Assembly: GCA_963748485.1 (NCBI GenBank)
Contig: CAVVJF010000010.1
Location: 116,511-180,510, forward strand
DNA length: 64,000 bases
Direction of reading: 5' to 3'
Source of the DNA: DASRWT01 sp963748485
Lineage (GTDB): Bacteria; Methylomirabilota; Methylomirabilia; Rokubacteriales; CSP1-6
In this document: positions 51,501 to 59,185 of the stretch, in pieces
How positions within the stretch are numbered: the first letter of the stretch is position 1
Layout: every line of letters begins with the position of its first letter
Made by a program: the position numbers and the translations under genes
Notes under the pieces: generated by a model
Databases searched by the model: none
What the model saw: only the letters and a program-made list of their open reading frames with translations
Told to the model about the DNA's origin: nothing

Positions 51501-51989
51501 ATGAAAAGGACGACGCAAGTGCTTGCGCTCTTGCTGGGACTTCTGCTGTTCGTGGTGGCACCCGCCTACGCGCAGGCCCCCCCCGCGTATGGCAATCCCA
51601 TCACCCTCGAGCAGGCCAAGAAGGCCATGATGGCCGCCGAAGCCGAGGCCAGGAAGAACAACTGGCCGGTCGTCATCGCCATCCTGGATTCAGGCGGGCA
51701 GCTCGTCATGCTTCAGCGCCTGGACAATACCCAGTGGGGCAGCATCGAGGTCGCCAAGGACAAGGCCCGCTCCGCCGTGGCGTTCCGCCGTCCGACCAAG
51801 GTCTTCCAGGACGCGGTCGCGCAGGGCGGCGCGAATATCCGCCTGCTCAATGTCACGGGGGCCAGTCTTCTGGATGGCGGCCTTCCGATCATGGCCGACG
51901 GCAAGATCATCGGCGGGATCGGGGTCTCGGGAGTCACCGGCGAGCAGGACGCGCAGATCGCACGGGCGGGCGCCGACTCCCTGAAGTAG
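51501..51989 (+). CDS. Exported haem-binding-type protein (GlcG/HbpS-like)
   Basis: A 162-residue protein with a signal peptide (MKRTTQVLALLLGLLLFVVAPAYA) and a single GlcG/HbpS-fold domain: ITLEQAKKAMMAAEAEA, VVIAILDSGGQLVMLQRLD, then KARSAVAFRRPTKVF and IGGIGVSGVTGEQDAQIARAG. Members bind haem or cobalamin or act as accessory proteins. GGAGGGAAG lies before ATG 51501. It stands alone and is followed by a strong hairpin. Confidence 0.88.
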   Translation: MKRTTQVLALLLGLLLFVVAPAYAQAPPAYGNPITLEQAKKAMMAAEAEARKNNWPVVIAILDSGGQLVMLQRLDNTQWGSIEVAKDKARSAVAFRRPTKVFQDAVAQGGANIRLLNVTGASLLDGGLPIMADGKIIGGIGVSGVTGEQDAQIARAGADSLK

Positions 51990-51997
51990 CACTAGCC

Positions 51998-52030
51998 GCG
52001 GCGGGCCGGGCGTCAGGTCCGGCCCGCCGC
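51998..52030. terminator. Strong GC hairpin after the haem-binding-type gene
   Basis: A perfect 12-bp stem (51998-52009 with 52019-52030) and a 9-base loop lie 9 bases after the stop at 51989 and 9 bases before the end of the remnant on the opposite strand. There is no T-tract on either side, as is common in very GC-rich genomes. It is placed to end transcription from both directions. Confidence 0.6.
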
Positions 52031-52038
52031 ATTCCTCC

Positions 52039-52275
52039 CTACCTCGCGCGGTAGGTCAGACGCCACACCTCCAGGCCATAGGGCCCGTGGCCCTGCAGGT
52101 CGCCCGGGCGCAGCAGGGCGATCAGGCTCGCGGGGACGTTCAGCGCCACCGCCTTGTAAAAGGGCCCTTCCCCGCGCAGCACGGGGGAGGCCTTGCCGCT
52201 CGGCAGGTGCAGCACGCGCAGGCCACGGTCGTGCGTGTCGGGCGCGAACAGCCAGTCACCGTCGTCGGTGAACGC
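52039..52275 (-). pseudogene. C-terminal remnant of a propeller-like protein
   Basis: The reading frame ends in a credible protein tail: FTDDGDWLFAPDTHDRGLRVLHLPSGKASP, then GPFYKAVALNVPASLIALLRP and GLEVWRLTYRAR before the stop. It has protein-like composition and repeated sheet-type sequence, as in WD/NHL propellers. No start codon or N-terminal part exists in this frame; the coding character stops near 52275, where a remnant on the other strand begins. Interpreted as a gene broken by a rearrangement. Confidence 0.6.
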
Positions 52276-52463
52276 TCGACCTGGTCGCGTGCGCCGTCGA
52301 GCGCTACGCGGTGGGGACGGTGGAGGCGTGCGCGGGCCGTCTCCAGACGGCCAAGGAAGCGTTTCTCTGGGCCTGCGACGCGCATCGCAGCTGGTGCGCG
52401 CGCGCGGCGCAGGAGCCGCGGGTGGCCTGGACGCCCGAAGAGATCGAGCGCCTCCGTCGGTAG
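52272..52463 (+). pseudogene. C-terminal remnant of an unknown protein
   Basis: The frame is open from just after an in-frame TGA (52269) to the stop at 52461-52463. It reads LDLVACAVERYAVGTVEACAGRLQTAKEAFLWACDAHRSWC and ends EPRVAWTPEEIERLRR. This looks like the end of a helical protein with four Cys, but it has no ribosome site or proper start. A GTG at 52311 could give a 50-residue product. It is joined head-on to the remnant on the minus strand. Confidence 0.5.
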
Positions 52464-52472
52464 GCGCGCCGC

Positions 52473-53324
52473 CTAGCCGAGGGCGGCGAGGCGGTCGAAT
52501 TGACGCTTCAGCGAGTGGACCTGGGCGAGATAATGACGCGCCTCGTGATCGCCGCAGCGCTGGCCCGGCGCCAGCCGGAATCCGCGGCGCGCGTAGGCGT
52601 CGCCCGCGCCGGCGCCGCAGAGGTGGATCAGGGCGGCCAGCTCCTGCTTCTGGGCGAGGGTGGCGGTCGCGATCGTCCGGCGCTCGAGGGTGCGGGCCAC
52701 GCTGCGGTCCAGATGCGCGGCGGTCAGCTCGACGGCGTGGCTCGGGATGACGCGCGCGTAGAGCGCATTGAACCAGCACGAGCGGACGTCGTGCCAGGCG
52801 CCCTCTTCGACCACCCGATGGTCGTGGATGCAGTAGCGCCGCGCCTCCTGGAACGCCCCGTCGGTGATCTGGAACATCCCGACCGCGCTGGACGCCGGCC
52901 GGTACACCTCGAAGGGGTTCAGGGACAGCTGCCAGCGCCAGTAGGTGCGCGCCACCGGGTTGCCCGCGCTCTCGGCCTGAGCGAGCGCGGCAAGCAGGCC
53001 GGGCGTGACCACGGTGGTGGAATGCGCGCGGAAGAGTCCGCCGTACTGCTGCCAGGTCTCGGCGGGGGCTTTGTTGAGCGCCCGGCTCACCGGGAAGAAG
53101 AGCTCGCTCGGCTTGCGCGCCACCTGGACCACCCAGTTCACCGTCCACCACAGCGCCAGGATCACGGCCGACGCCACCAGGATGCGGACGAGCAGGGGAG
53201 CGGCGAGCACGAGCATGAGCACGCGGCGCCAGGGGCGGGCCGGGCGCCGGGCGTACCGGGGCCGGGCCGCCCGTACCGCAGGGCGCCGAGTCATGGGCTG
53301 TCCCGCCGCGAGGGTGTGCGCCAT
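52473..53324 (-). CDS. Lytic transglycosylase-like (SLT-domain) membrane protein
   Basis: A 283-residue protein. A basic N-terminus (about 1-35) is followed by a hydrophobic segment (about 36-66) that probably anchors it, and a lysozyme-like SLT fold: LLAALAQAESAGNPVA (likely catalytic Glu), SAVGMFQITDGAF (the GLMQI equivalent) and a C-terminal region with paired cysteines. It would cut peptidoglycan glycan strands in the periplasm. ATG 53324 is used; ATG 53294 is an alternative. Ends 9 bases from the remnant. Confidence 0.8.
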   Translation of the reverse strand: MAHTLAAGQPMTRRPAVRAARPRYARRPARPWRRVLMLVLAAPLLVRILVASAVILALWWTVNWVVQVARKPSELFFPVSRALNKAPAETWQQYGGLFRAHSTTVVTPGLLAALAQAESAGNPVARTYWRWQLSLNPFEVYRPASSAVGMFQITDGAFQEARRYCIHDHRVVEEGAWHDVRSCWFNALYARVIPSHAVELTAAHLDRSVARTLERRTIATATLAQKQELAALIHLCGAGAGDAYARRGFRLAPGQRCGDHEARHYLAQVHSLKRQFDRLAALG

Positions 53325-53361
53325 ACCCCTCTACTCTAGCAACCGGGTCGCTCGCGTGCGG

Positions 53362-53910
53362 CTATGCGGGAAGCTTGTCGCCGTCAGCCGGCGCCGCGAC
53401 CTCGAAGGCGTTGACGATGCCGGCTAAGATGCCGAAATAGTTCACCACCGCCGTCAGCTCCACCAGCCACTGAGTGCCGTGGCGCTTTTGGAGCGCGTCG
53501 AAGGCTTCCGCTGTGACGCGGTTGTCGCGGATGAGCTGGCGGACGTAAAGGACGATGTCGCGGGCGGGGCCGCCGAAGCGCTCAACGTCGGCACGCGCGC
53601 GGAGGAGATCAATCATCTCCAGGCTCACGCCGTTGCGGCGGGCTGCCGCCACCTGGGCTGCCCACACGTAGGCCGCCTGCCGCTCGCGCACCGCGGTCAG
53701 GATGGCGATGGACCGCAGCTCGGGTTCCACGACGCTCTCGTCGCGGAAGAAGGTGACCAGGGGCAGGATGCGCTCGGCCAGCTTCGGGCTGTGCAGCAGC
53801 ATGCTGAAGGGCCCGCGCACGTTGCCGAAGACCTGCACGACCCCGTCGACGACGGCGTGATGTGCGGGCGGTACGTCGGACTTTCCGGTGATGGGCGGGA
53901 CACGAGGCAT
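53362..53910 (-). CDS. Carboxymuconolactone decarboxylase-family (AhpD-like) protein
   Basis: A 182-residue helical protein of the CMD family. The segment LRSIAILTAVRERQAAYVWAAQVAAARRNGVS is the family core, but the CxxC of peroxidase-type AhpD proteins is absent (YVWA instead), so thiol reductase activity is unlikely. It is the last gene of a three-gene unit (VOC, Sec-peroxiredoxin, CMD) with an 11-base gap. CMD proteins decarboxylate lactones or serve in oxidative stress; which applies is unclear. Confidence 0.85.
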   Translation of the reverse strand: MPRVPPITGKSDVPPAHHAVVDGVVQVFGNVRGPFSMLLHSPKLAERILPLVTFFRDESVVEPELRSIAILTAVRERQAAYVWAAQVAAARRNGVSLEMIDLLRARADVERFGGPARDIVLYVRQLIRDNRVTAEAFDALQKRHGTQWLVELTAVVNYFGILAGIVNAFEVAAPADGDKLPA

Positions 53911-53921
53911 GAGGGCTCCTT

Positions 53922-54572
53922 TCAGCGCAAGTCCTGGAGGATCTGCACGGTCTGGGTCGGCTCCGAACGTCGCGTGTAGTCCGGATCGGCGTCCACCGCG
54001 TGGATGATCCCGTTTCGGTCGATTACGAACCGCGCCGGGACCGGGAGCCGCCAGGCTCCGTCGCCGTTGCCCTGGGCCAGGTCGATGCCGCGCTCCCGAT
54101 AGATGGCCTGGAGATCCGCGGGCAGGGTGAAAGCGAGTCCATACGCCTCCGCCACCTTGTTGCCGAAGTCACACAGGATCTCGAACGAGAGCGGCGCGGG
54201 CGCCTCCGTCTCGCGCGGCGTGCGCGCGACCTGGGGCGAGATGACCACGAGGCTGGCCCCGGCGGCGGTAATCTCGGGCAGGGCCCCTTGCAGAGCTGCC
54301 AGCTCTGCGTTGCAGTACGGTCACCAGCGCCCGCGATAGAACGACAGCACCACGGGCCCGCGCGCGAGCACGCCCGCCAGCCTCACGTCCTGCCCCTGCG
54401 CGTTCGGCAGGGTGAAGTCGGGCGCCTTCTGCCCGACCTTCGCGACCCCGTCCATGATCCCCGAGGCACGGAGATCCGCCACGCTGCGCTCCATCACCTC
54501 GCGGGCCTCCACGGGAATGCGCGTCTTGGCTCCCTCGCGAATCGCGTCGAGCCGGTCCTTCAGCAGGAGCAT
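53922..54572 (-). CDS. Selenocysteine-containing peroxiredoxin-like protein (in-frame UGA = Sec84)
   Basis: A 216-residue AhpC/TSA-type thioredoxin-fold protein read through TGA at 54323-54321. Upstream: VGQKAPDFTLPNAQGQDVRL and GPVVLSFYRGRW. Then U-P-Y-C (Sec84, Cys87) and NAELAALQGALPEITAAGASLVVIS, then KVAEAYGLAFTLP and RFVIDRNGIIHAVDADPDYTRR. In relatives this site is W-C-P-Y-C, so UGA replaces the first active-site Cys. A perfect hairpin follows the UGA. It would reduce peroxides or disulfides. ATG 54572 starts it, 10 bases downstream of the VOC gene. Confidence 0.87.
54290..54308 (-). promoter_or_regulatory. Bacterial SECIS-like stem-loop after UGA codon of peroxiredoxin gene
   Basis: On the minus-strand mRNA a perfect 7-bp stem GCAGAGC/GCUCUGC closes the loop UGGCA. 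It starts 12 bases after UGA, and the loop starts at 19 bases and has G at its second position, fulfilling the bacterial SECIS rules. The geometry is almost the same as that of the UGSC hairpin, although the sequences differ. Confidence 0.8.
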
Positions 54573-54582
54573 CAGGTCTGCC

Positions 54583-55083
54583 TCAGCGCCGCGGCAGCGT
54601 CTGCCCCTTGACGGGGTGGGCAACGGCCTCTTCCAGCGACTTCGCGGGCAGCCACTCGGCGGCCGGCCGCACCGTGCCCTCGGTGCCGACCTGGTCGATG
54701 TTCCAGTAGATCTCGAGGTTGTTGCCGTCGGGATCCTGGAACTCGATGGCGATCTGGCAGCCGGCGCGGCGGCGCCCCTCGAAGTGGATGGGGACGCCGC
54801 GCTCGCGCAGCCAGTCGCGCGCGCGGAACACTTCGTCGAGCGACCCCACCTCGAAGGCGAAGTGGTTCAGGCTGCTGCGCTCGGCCTTCGCGGCGCCGCC
54901 CACGAGCGCGACGCCATGATGGTCGGGGTTGCACCGGAGAAAGACCATGCCGCCCGGCACCATGCTGTCGGGATAGCGGTCGCTGACCCCCAGGCCCAGG
55001 ATCTCGGTGTAGAAACGCACCGACCGATCGAGGTCGGTGACGTTCAGGACCACGTGGCCGATCTTGCGAAGCTGGAACTGCAT
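54583..55083 (-). CDS. VOC-family dioxygenase/lyase-like protein
   Basis: A 166-residue protein with two VOC half-units: LRKIGHVVLNVTDLDRSVRFYTEILGLG, then LNHFAFEVGSLDEV and AIEFQDPDGNNLEIYW. The His, His and Glu metal ligands are in place. It resembles extradiol dioxygenase- or glyoxalase-like small enzymes. First gene of the operon with the Sec-peroxiredoxin and CMD proteins. Its ATG 55083 lies only 8 bases from a TATACT -10 box and has no clear ribosome site, so a leaderless transcript is possible. Confidence 0.87.
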   Translation of the reverse strand: MQFQLRKIGHVVLNVTDLDRSVRFYTEILGLGVSDRYPDSMVPGGMVFLRCNPDHHGVALVGGAAKAERSSLNHFAFEVGSLDEVFRARDWLRERGVPIHFEGRRRAGCQIAIEFQDPDGNNLEIYWNIDQVGTEGTVRPAAEWLPAKSLEEAVAHPVKGQTLPRR

Positions 55084-55090
55084 CGCGCCT

Positions 55091-55098
55091 AGTATACT
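55091..55098. promoter_or_regulatory. Palindromic -10 element AGTATACT shared by divergent genes
   Basis: The 8-bp palindrome contains TATACT (five of six matches to TATAAT) on both strands, between the VOC operon (start 55083) and the CoA-transferase gene (start 55128). Neither side has a strong -35. It would place the minus-strand transcript start at or next to the VOC ATG. Interpreted as a shared bidirectional promoter core. Confidence 0.45.
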
Positions 55099-55127
55099 GC
55101 CGTTCGACTCACCAAGGGGGACCGCCC

Positions 55128-56336
55128 ATGACCGATCGCGCGCTCCAGGGCATGCGAATTCTCGATCTCACCCAGTTCGAGGCGGGCACCACCTGTACTC
55201 AGTTCCTCGGCTGGCTCGGAGCCGACGTCATCAAGATCGAGCCACCGGGCGGAGAGCAATCGCGCCGCAATCGGCCGGAGGTGCCGGGGCTGGACGCGAT
55301 GTTCTTTCTCGTCTTCAATGCCAACAAGCGCAGCGTCACCATCGACCTCAAGCAGCCCGAGGGAAAGAATCTCTTCCTGAGGATGGTCGAGCGAGCGGAC
55401 GTGGTGGTGGAGAACTTCGCGCCCGGCCTGATGGAGCGGCTCGGGCTCGACTACGAGCGGCTGCGCGCGACCAATCCCCGCATCATCATGGCGCGCATCA
55501 AGGGCTTCGGCCTGTCCGGGCCCTATCACGAGTACAAGAGCTTCGACATGATCGCCCAGGCCACCGGCGGCGTCATGAGCGTGACCGGGTTCGCCGACCG
55601 CGAGCCCGTACGCTGCGGCGCCGCCATCGGCGACACCGGCACCGGGGTGCATGCCGCCGGGGCGATCATGGCCGCCTACATCCAGCGGCAGCGCACGGGC
55701 CAGGGCCAGCTCGTGGAGGTCGCGATGCAGGAGGTGGTGGCCAACTTCGTGCGGGGCCGCTACGTGGATCACTACCGCGACGGCAAGGCCAGCATGCGAC
55801 GCGACAACGAGATCACGGGCGGCGTGCCCGGCGGCGCCTACCCGTGCGCGCCGGGCGGCCCAAACGACTACGTCTACATCTACGTGCAGCCCATGAACGG
55901 CGACATGTGGCGCGACTTCGTGACCGCGATCGGGCGCGAGGACCTGCTCGCGGACGCGCGCTACGCGGACGCCAAGGCGCGGTGGGCGCGGCGCGACGAG
56001 CTCAACGAGGCCACTCGCGCGTGGACGGCGGTGCGCTCCAAGCACGAGGTGATGGCCACGCTCGGCAAGGCCGGCGTCCCCTGCGGCGCGGTGCTCGACA
56101 CCGGCGAGATCCTGGACGACCCGCACTTGAACGCCCGCGGCCAGGTCCACACCATCGAGCACACCACCCGCGGCCGCATCCGGTTGCCCGGCTGCCCGGT
56201 ACGCCTGTCCGCCTCGGAGGCGCCCACGTCCCCTCCGCCGCTCGCCGGCGAGCACACCGCCGAGGTGCTGGGCGAGGTGCTGGGCCTCTCCGCGGACGAT
56301 GTCGCCAGGCTCCGCGCGGAGGGTGTACTCGGCTGA
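55128..56336 (+). CDS. CaiB/BaiF-family CoA-transferase
   Basis: A 402-residue class III CoA-transferase: LQGMRILDLTQFEAGTTCTQFLGWLGADVIKIEPP, NANKRSVTIDLK, the SFDMIAQATGG segment with the catalytic Asp, GQGQLVEVAMQE, and a C-terminal AGEHTAEVLGEVLGL. It moves CoA between organic acids. AAGGGG precedes ATG 55128. It stands alone, convergent with the amidohydrolase gene. Substrate unknown. Confidence 0.92.
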   Translation: MTDRALQGMRILDLTQFEAGTTCTQFLGWLGADVIKIEPPGGEQSRRNRPEVPGLDAMFFLVFNANKRSVTIDLKQPEGKNLFLRMVERADVVVENFAPGLMERLGLDYERLRATNPRIIMARIKGFGLSGPYHEYKSFDMIAQATGGVMSVTGFADREPVRCGAAIGDTGTGVHAAGAIMAAYIQRQRTGQGQLVEVAMQEVVANFVRGRYVDHYRDGKASMRRDNEITGGVPGGAYPCAPGGPNDYVYIYVQPMNGDMWRDFVTAIGREDLLADARYADAKARWARRDELNEATRAWTAVRSKHEVMATLGKAGVPCGAVLDTGEILDDPHLNARGQVHTIEHTTRGRIRLPGCPVRLSASEAPTSPPPLAGEHTAEVLGEVLGLSADDVARLRAEGVLG

Positions 56337-56354
56337 GACGTTCGCCGGCCGCGC

Positions 56355-58034
56355 TCAGGCCTTCCCGTGCGCGAGGCGGCCGCCGACCATGGTGAGCCGC
56401 ACCCGCATGTCCGGAAGCGCCTCGAGGGGCAGCGTGAGGGGATCCTCCTCGAGCACGGCGAGGTCGGCGCGGCGCCCCGGCGCCAGCGTACCCGCTTCGC
56501 GCTCTGCGCGCGTGATCCACGCCCCTCCCACGGTGAGCGCGCGCAGTGCGCCGACGCGGCTCAGCCGCTCGCCTGCGCCCAGCACCAGACCCGAGGTCAT
56601 GTCCCGGCGGGCCACGACCGCGGCGAAGGCCGCCCAGGGATCGGCCGGCTTGTTGTCGGTGGCGAGACCGAAGGGGATGCGCCGGCGCTGAAGGCTGCGG
56701 TGGGGCAGGAGGGTGTCCGCGGCGCCGGCCAGCTTCGCCGCCTCGTCCGCGCCCGAGCGCCAGAGATAGCTGATCGGGTTGGTGGTGGCCACCGCGCCAA
56801 GGCGCTTGATGCGCTCGAGCTGGCCGGCGTCGGCGGTGTGCAGATGCACGAGCACCCAGCGAAGGGAGCGGATGGAATGCTGCCGGTCCACCTGCTCCCA
56901 CACGTCGAGCACCTCGGGCAGGCAGCGCGTCACCAGGGTGTTCACCCTCAGACCCAGCCGCGCGGCGAGCAAGGCCTGCAGCGTGTAGGCCTCGTGGGTG
57001 TTCGCGCTCTCCACGAAGCCCGCCCACGCCGTATAGGGCTGCGCCTCGTGCAGGATGCGGGCGATCTCGGGATCGCCGCCGTAGTGGAGGCAGATGCCGG
57101 CCACGCGCAGCATGTCGTCGCCGAGGCCGCCGCCGCCCACCCACGCCGCAACCTCGCGCAGCGCCGTCGCGGCCTCGACGGGACCCTCCCAGGTGGGACT
57201 GACGGCCAGCGTGGCGCGCAGCCGCAGCGCGCCCCGCTCGTGCGTCTCCCGGTAGACGGCGAGCACCTCGGGGGCGATGCCGTGTCCCTCGTACACCGCG
57301 GTGACGCCGCGCGCGGCATAGGCGCGCTGGGACGCCTCGAGGGCGGCCAGGCGGTCCGCGTGGGTGAAGCGCGGGACGAGCCCCATCAGGGTGAACTCGA
57401 GCACCTGGATCAGGTTGTGCTCCACGAGCACGCCGGTCGGCTCGCCGGCGGCATCCTTCATGATCTCCACCCCCGTCGGTGGGACGGTGTCGCCCGTGAT
57501 CCCGGCGCGTCGCAGCGCGGCGGAATTCGCGACGGAGTAGACGGGTGGCTTGTTCCAGTAGCCCCAGATGCCGCGGAGGTAGACGGGATGCTCGGGGGCG
57601 GCGCGGTCCAGATCCGCGCGCGTCGGCCAGCGCCCCTCGGTGAGGCAGCCGGGCGCGTCGCGATAGAAGGGGGGCGTGCCCACCGGCATCGTCACGATCC
57701 ACTCGCCCGGCGCGCGCCGGGCGGCGAGGCGGCGCACGAGCGCTTGCACGTCGGCGATGGAGCGGCAGCCGGCGAGCGAGGGGAAGATGCGCTTTAGCCC
57801 CTCGCGATCGAGATGGGCGTGGGCGTCGACGAGGCCCGGAATGAGGGTGGCGCCGCGGAGGTCCACGACGCGCGTCCGGCGATCACGCCAGCGCCGCGCC
57901 TCGCGTTGGCTGCCTACGGCGAGGACCAGCCCGTCCCGCACGGCGAGGGCCTCGGCCGGGGGGCGCGCCCGCTCGAGGGTCAGGATTCGACCGTTGACGA
58001 AGACCCAGTCCGCCGCGGGCGCGACGCCGCTCAC
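56355..58034 (-). CDS. Amidohydrolase (YtcJ-like, metal-dependent)
   Basis: A 559-residue TIM-barrel amidohydrolase of the YtcJ/amidohydrolase-3 group. It has VFVNGRILTLERARPPAEALAVRDG, the metal-binding VDAHAHLD, LVHLHTAD, an Asp in FGLATDNKPADPW, and a C-terminal ITRAEREAGTLAPGRRADLAVLEEDP. It hydrolyses an amide or similar bond with one or two metal ions. GTG 58034 overlaps the LLM stop (GTGA), so it is coupled to that gene. Confidence 0.9.
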   Translation of the reverse strand: MSGVAPAADWVFVNGRILTLERARPPAEALAVRDGLVLAVGSQREARRWRDRRTRVVDLRGATLIPGLVDAHAHLDREGLKRIFPSLAGCRSIADVQALVRRLAARRAPGEWIVTMPVGTPPFYRDAPGCLTEGRWPTRADLDRAAPEHPVYLRGIWGYWNKPPVYSVANSAALRRAGITGDTVPPTGVEIMKDAAGEPTGVLVEHNLIQVLEFTLMGLVPRFTHADRLAALEASQRAYAARGVTAVYEGHGIAPEVLAVYRETHERGALRLRATLAVSPTWEGPVEAATALREVAAWVGGGGLGDDMLRVAGICLHYGGDPEIARILHEAQPYTAWAGFVESANTHEAYTLQALLAARLGLRVNTLVTRCLPEVLDVWEQVDRQHSIRSLRWVLVHLHTADAGQLERIKRLGAVATTNPISYLWRSGADEAAKLAGAADTLLPHRSLQRRRIPFGLATDNKPADPWAAFAAVVARRDMTSGLVLGAGERLSRVGALRALTVGGAWITRAEREAGTLAPGRRADLAVLEEDPLTLPLEALPDMRVRLTMVGGRLAHGKA

Positions 58035-59185
58035 CGCGCCGGCGCGAGCGCGTAGCGCGGCATGACCTCCGTCGCGAAGAGCTCGAGGGAGCGCATGGCC
58101 TGCGCGTGGCTCAGGTCGCCCCACTGGAAGGAGCACACGAAGTAGTTGGCGCCGGTCGCCACGTACTCGTCCATGTATTCACGGACGGCGGCCGGCGAGC
58201 CGGCCAGGGCTACCCCGCCGAGTCGGTTGGGGTGCGGGCGGCGCGCCTGCTGGTCGAAGCGCTCAAGCTCGGCGTCGATGTCCCGCCGCATCTCGCGCGC
58301 CGGCAAGCCGGCGGGGCGCTCGCCCACGAAGCCGAACGACCCGTCCTTGGCGTGCATGAACTGCGTGAGCCCGCGCCGCTCTGCCTCCAGCCGGCGCGGC
58401 GCCGCGAGGTTCCACCGGTACTTTTCCCACGCCGGCGTGGCCGCGGCAAGGGCCTCCGCGTCCGTGTCCGCCACCACCAGATGCACGACGAGGCCAATCA
58501 TGGGCTCCTGGCCCTGAACCGTGCGCGCGCGAGCGCGAGCGCCCTGATGCTCTTCCCAGGCGGCGTGATAGCGCGGTACCGCCGCGGCGAGGCCGTCGAG
58601 GGAGCCGACGATGATGGTATGCATCCCCTCCATCGCCGCCGTCACGGGGTTGCGCATGTACCAGAGGGGCGGATAGGGCTTCTGCAGCGGCCGGAGATAC
58701 ATGGGCAGCTTCTCGAAGGTATGAAAGCGCCCCGCGTAGGTCAGCTCGTCGTGGCTCAGGCCCTCGCGGATGATGGCGAGGGTCTCGCGATAGCGCTCGT
58801 AGTTGCTCTCGGGATCGGCCTCCTGCCCCCAGAAATACGCCTCCATCACCCCGCCGCGGCCCACGCCGATCTCGAGGCGGCCGTCGCTCAGGTTGTCGAG
58901 CATGCTGATCTCTTCGATGAGGCGGAGGGGGTGGTGCAGGGGCAGCACGTACACGCAGGGGCCGAAGCGGAGGCGCCGCGTGCGCTGAGCCACCGCGGCC
59001 AGGAACACATTCTGTGAGGGCGCCAGACTGTGGATGGCGGGCGTGTGGTGTTCCGCCAGGTGATAGGCGTGAAAGCCTGCGGAGTCGAGCCGCTCGATCT
59101 GGAGCAGGCGCTCGCGGTAGATGCGATCCAGGCCCAGGCCCGGCACGGGCTCGATGTGGTCGAAGACGCCGAACCGCAGAGCCAT
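58031..59185 (-). CDS. LLM class flavin-dependent oxidoreductase
   Basis: A 384-residue luciferase-like enzyme: MALRFGVFDHIEPVPGLGLDRIYRERLLQIERLDSAGFHAYHLAEHHT, VLPLHHPLRLIEEISMLDNLSDGRLEIGVGRGG and a C-terminal YVATGANYFVCSFQWGDL. Such enzymes oxidise organic substrates with FMN/F420. It starts by ATGA-type overlap (TGATG) with the IorB-like gene stop and its own stop overlaps the amidohydrolase start, so all are in one operon. Confidence 0.9.
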   Translation of the reverse strand: MALRFGVFDHIEPVPGLGLDRIYRERLLQIERLDSAGFHAYHLAEHHTPAIHSLAPSQNVFLAAVAQRTRRLRFGPCVYVLPLHHPLRLIEEISMLDNLSDGRLEIGVGRGGVMEAYFWGQEADPESNYERYRETLAIIREGLSHDELTYAGRFHTFEKLPMYLRPLQKPYPPLWYMRNPVTAAMEGMHTIIVGSLDGLAAAVPRYHAAWEEHQGARARARTVQGQEPMIGLVVHLVVADTDAEALAAATPAWEKYRWNLAAPRRLEAERRGLTQFMHAKDGSFGFVGERPAGLPAREMRRDIDAELERFDQQARRPHPNRLGGVALAGSPAAVREYMDEYVATGANYFVCSFQWGDLSHAQAMRSLELFATEVMPRYALAPAR

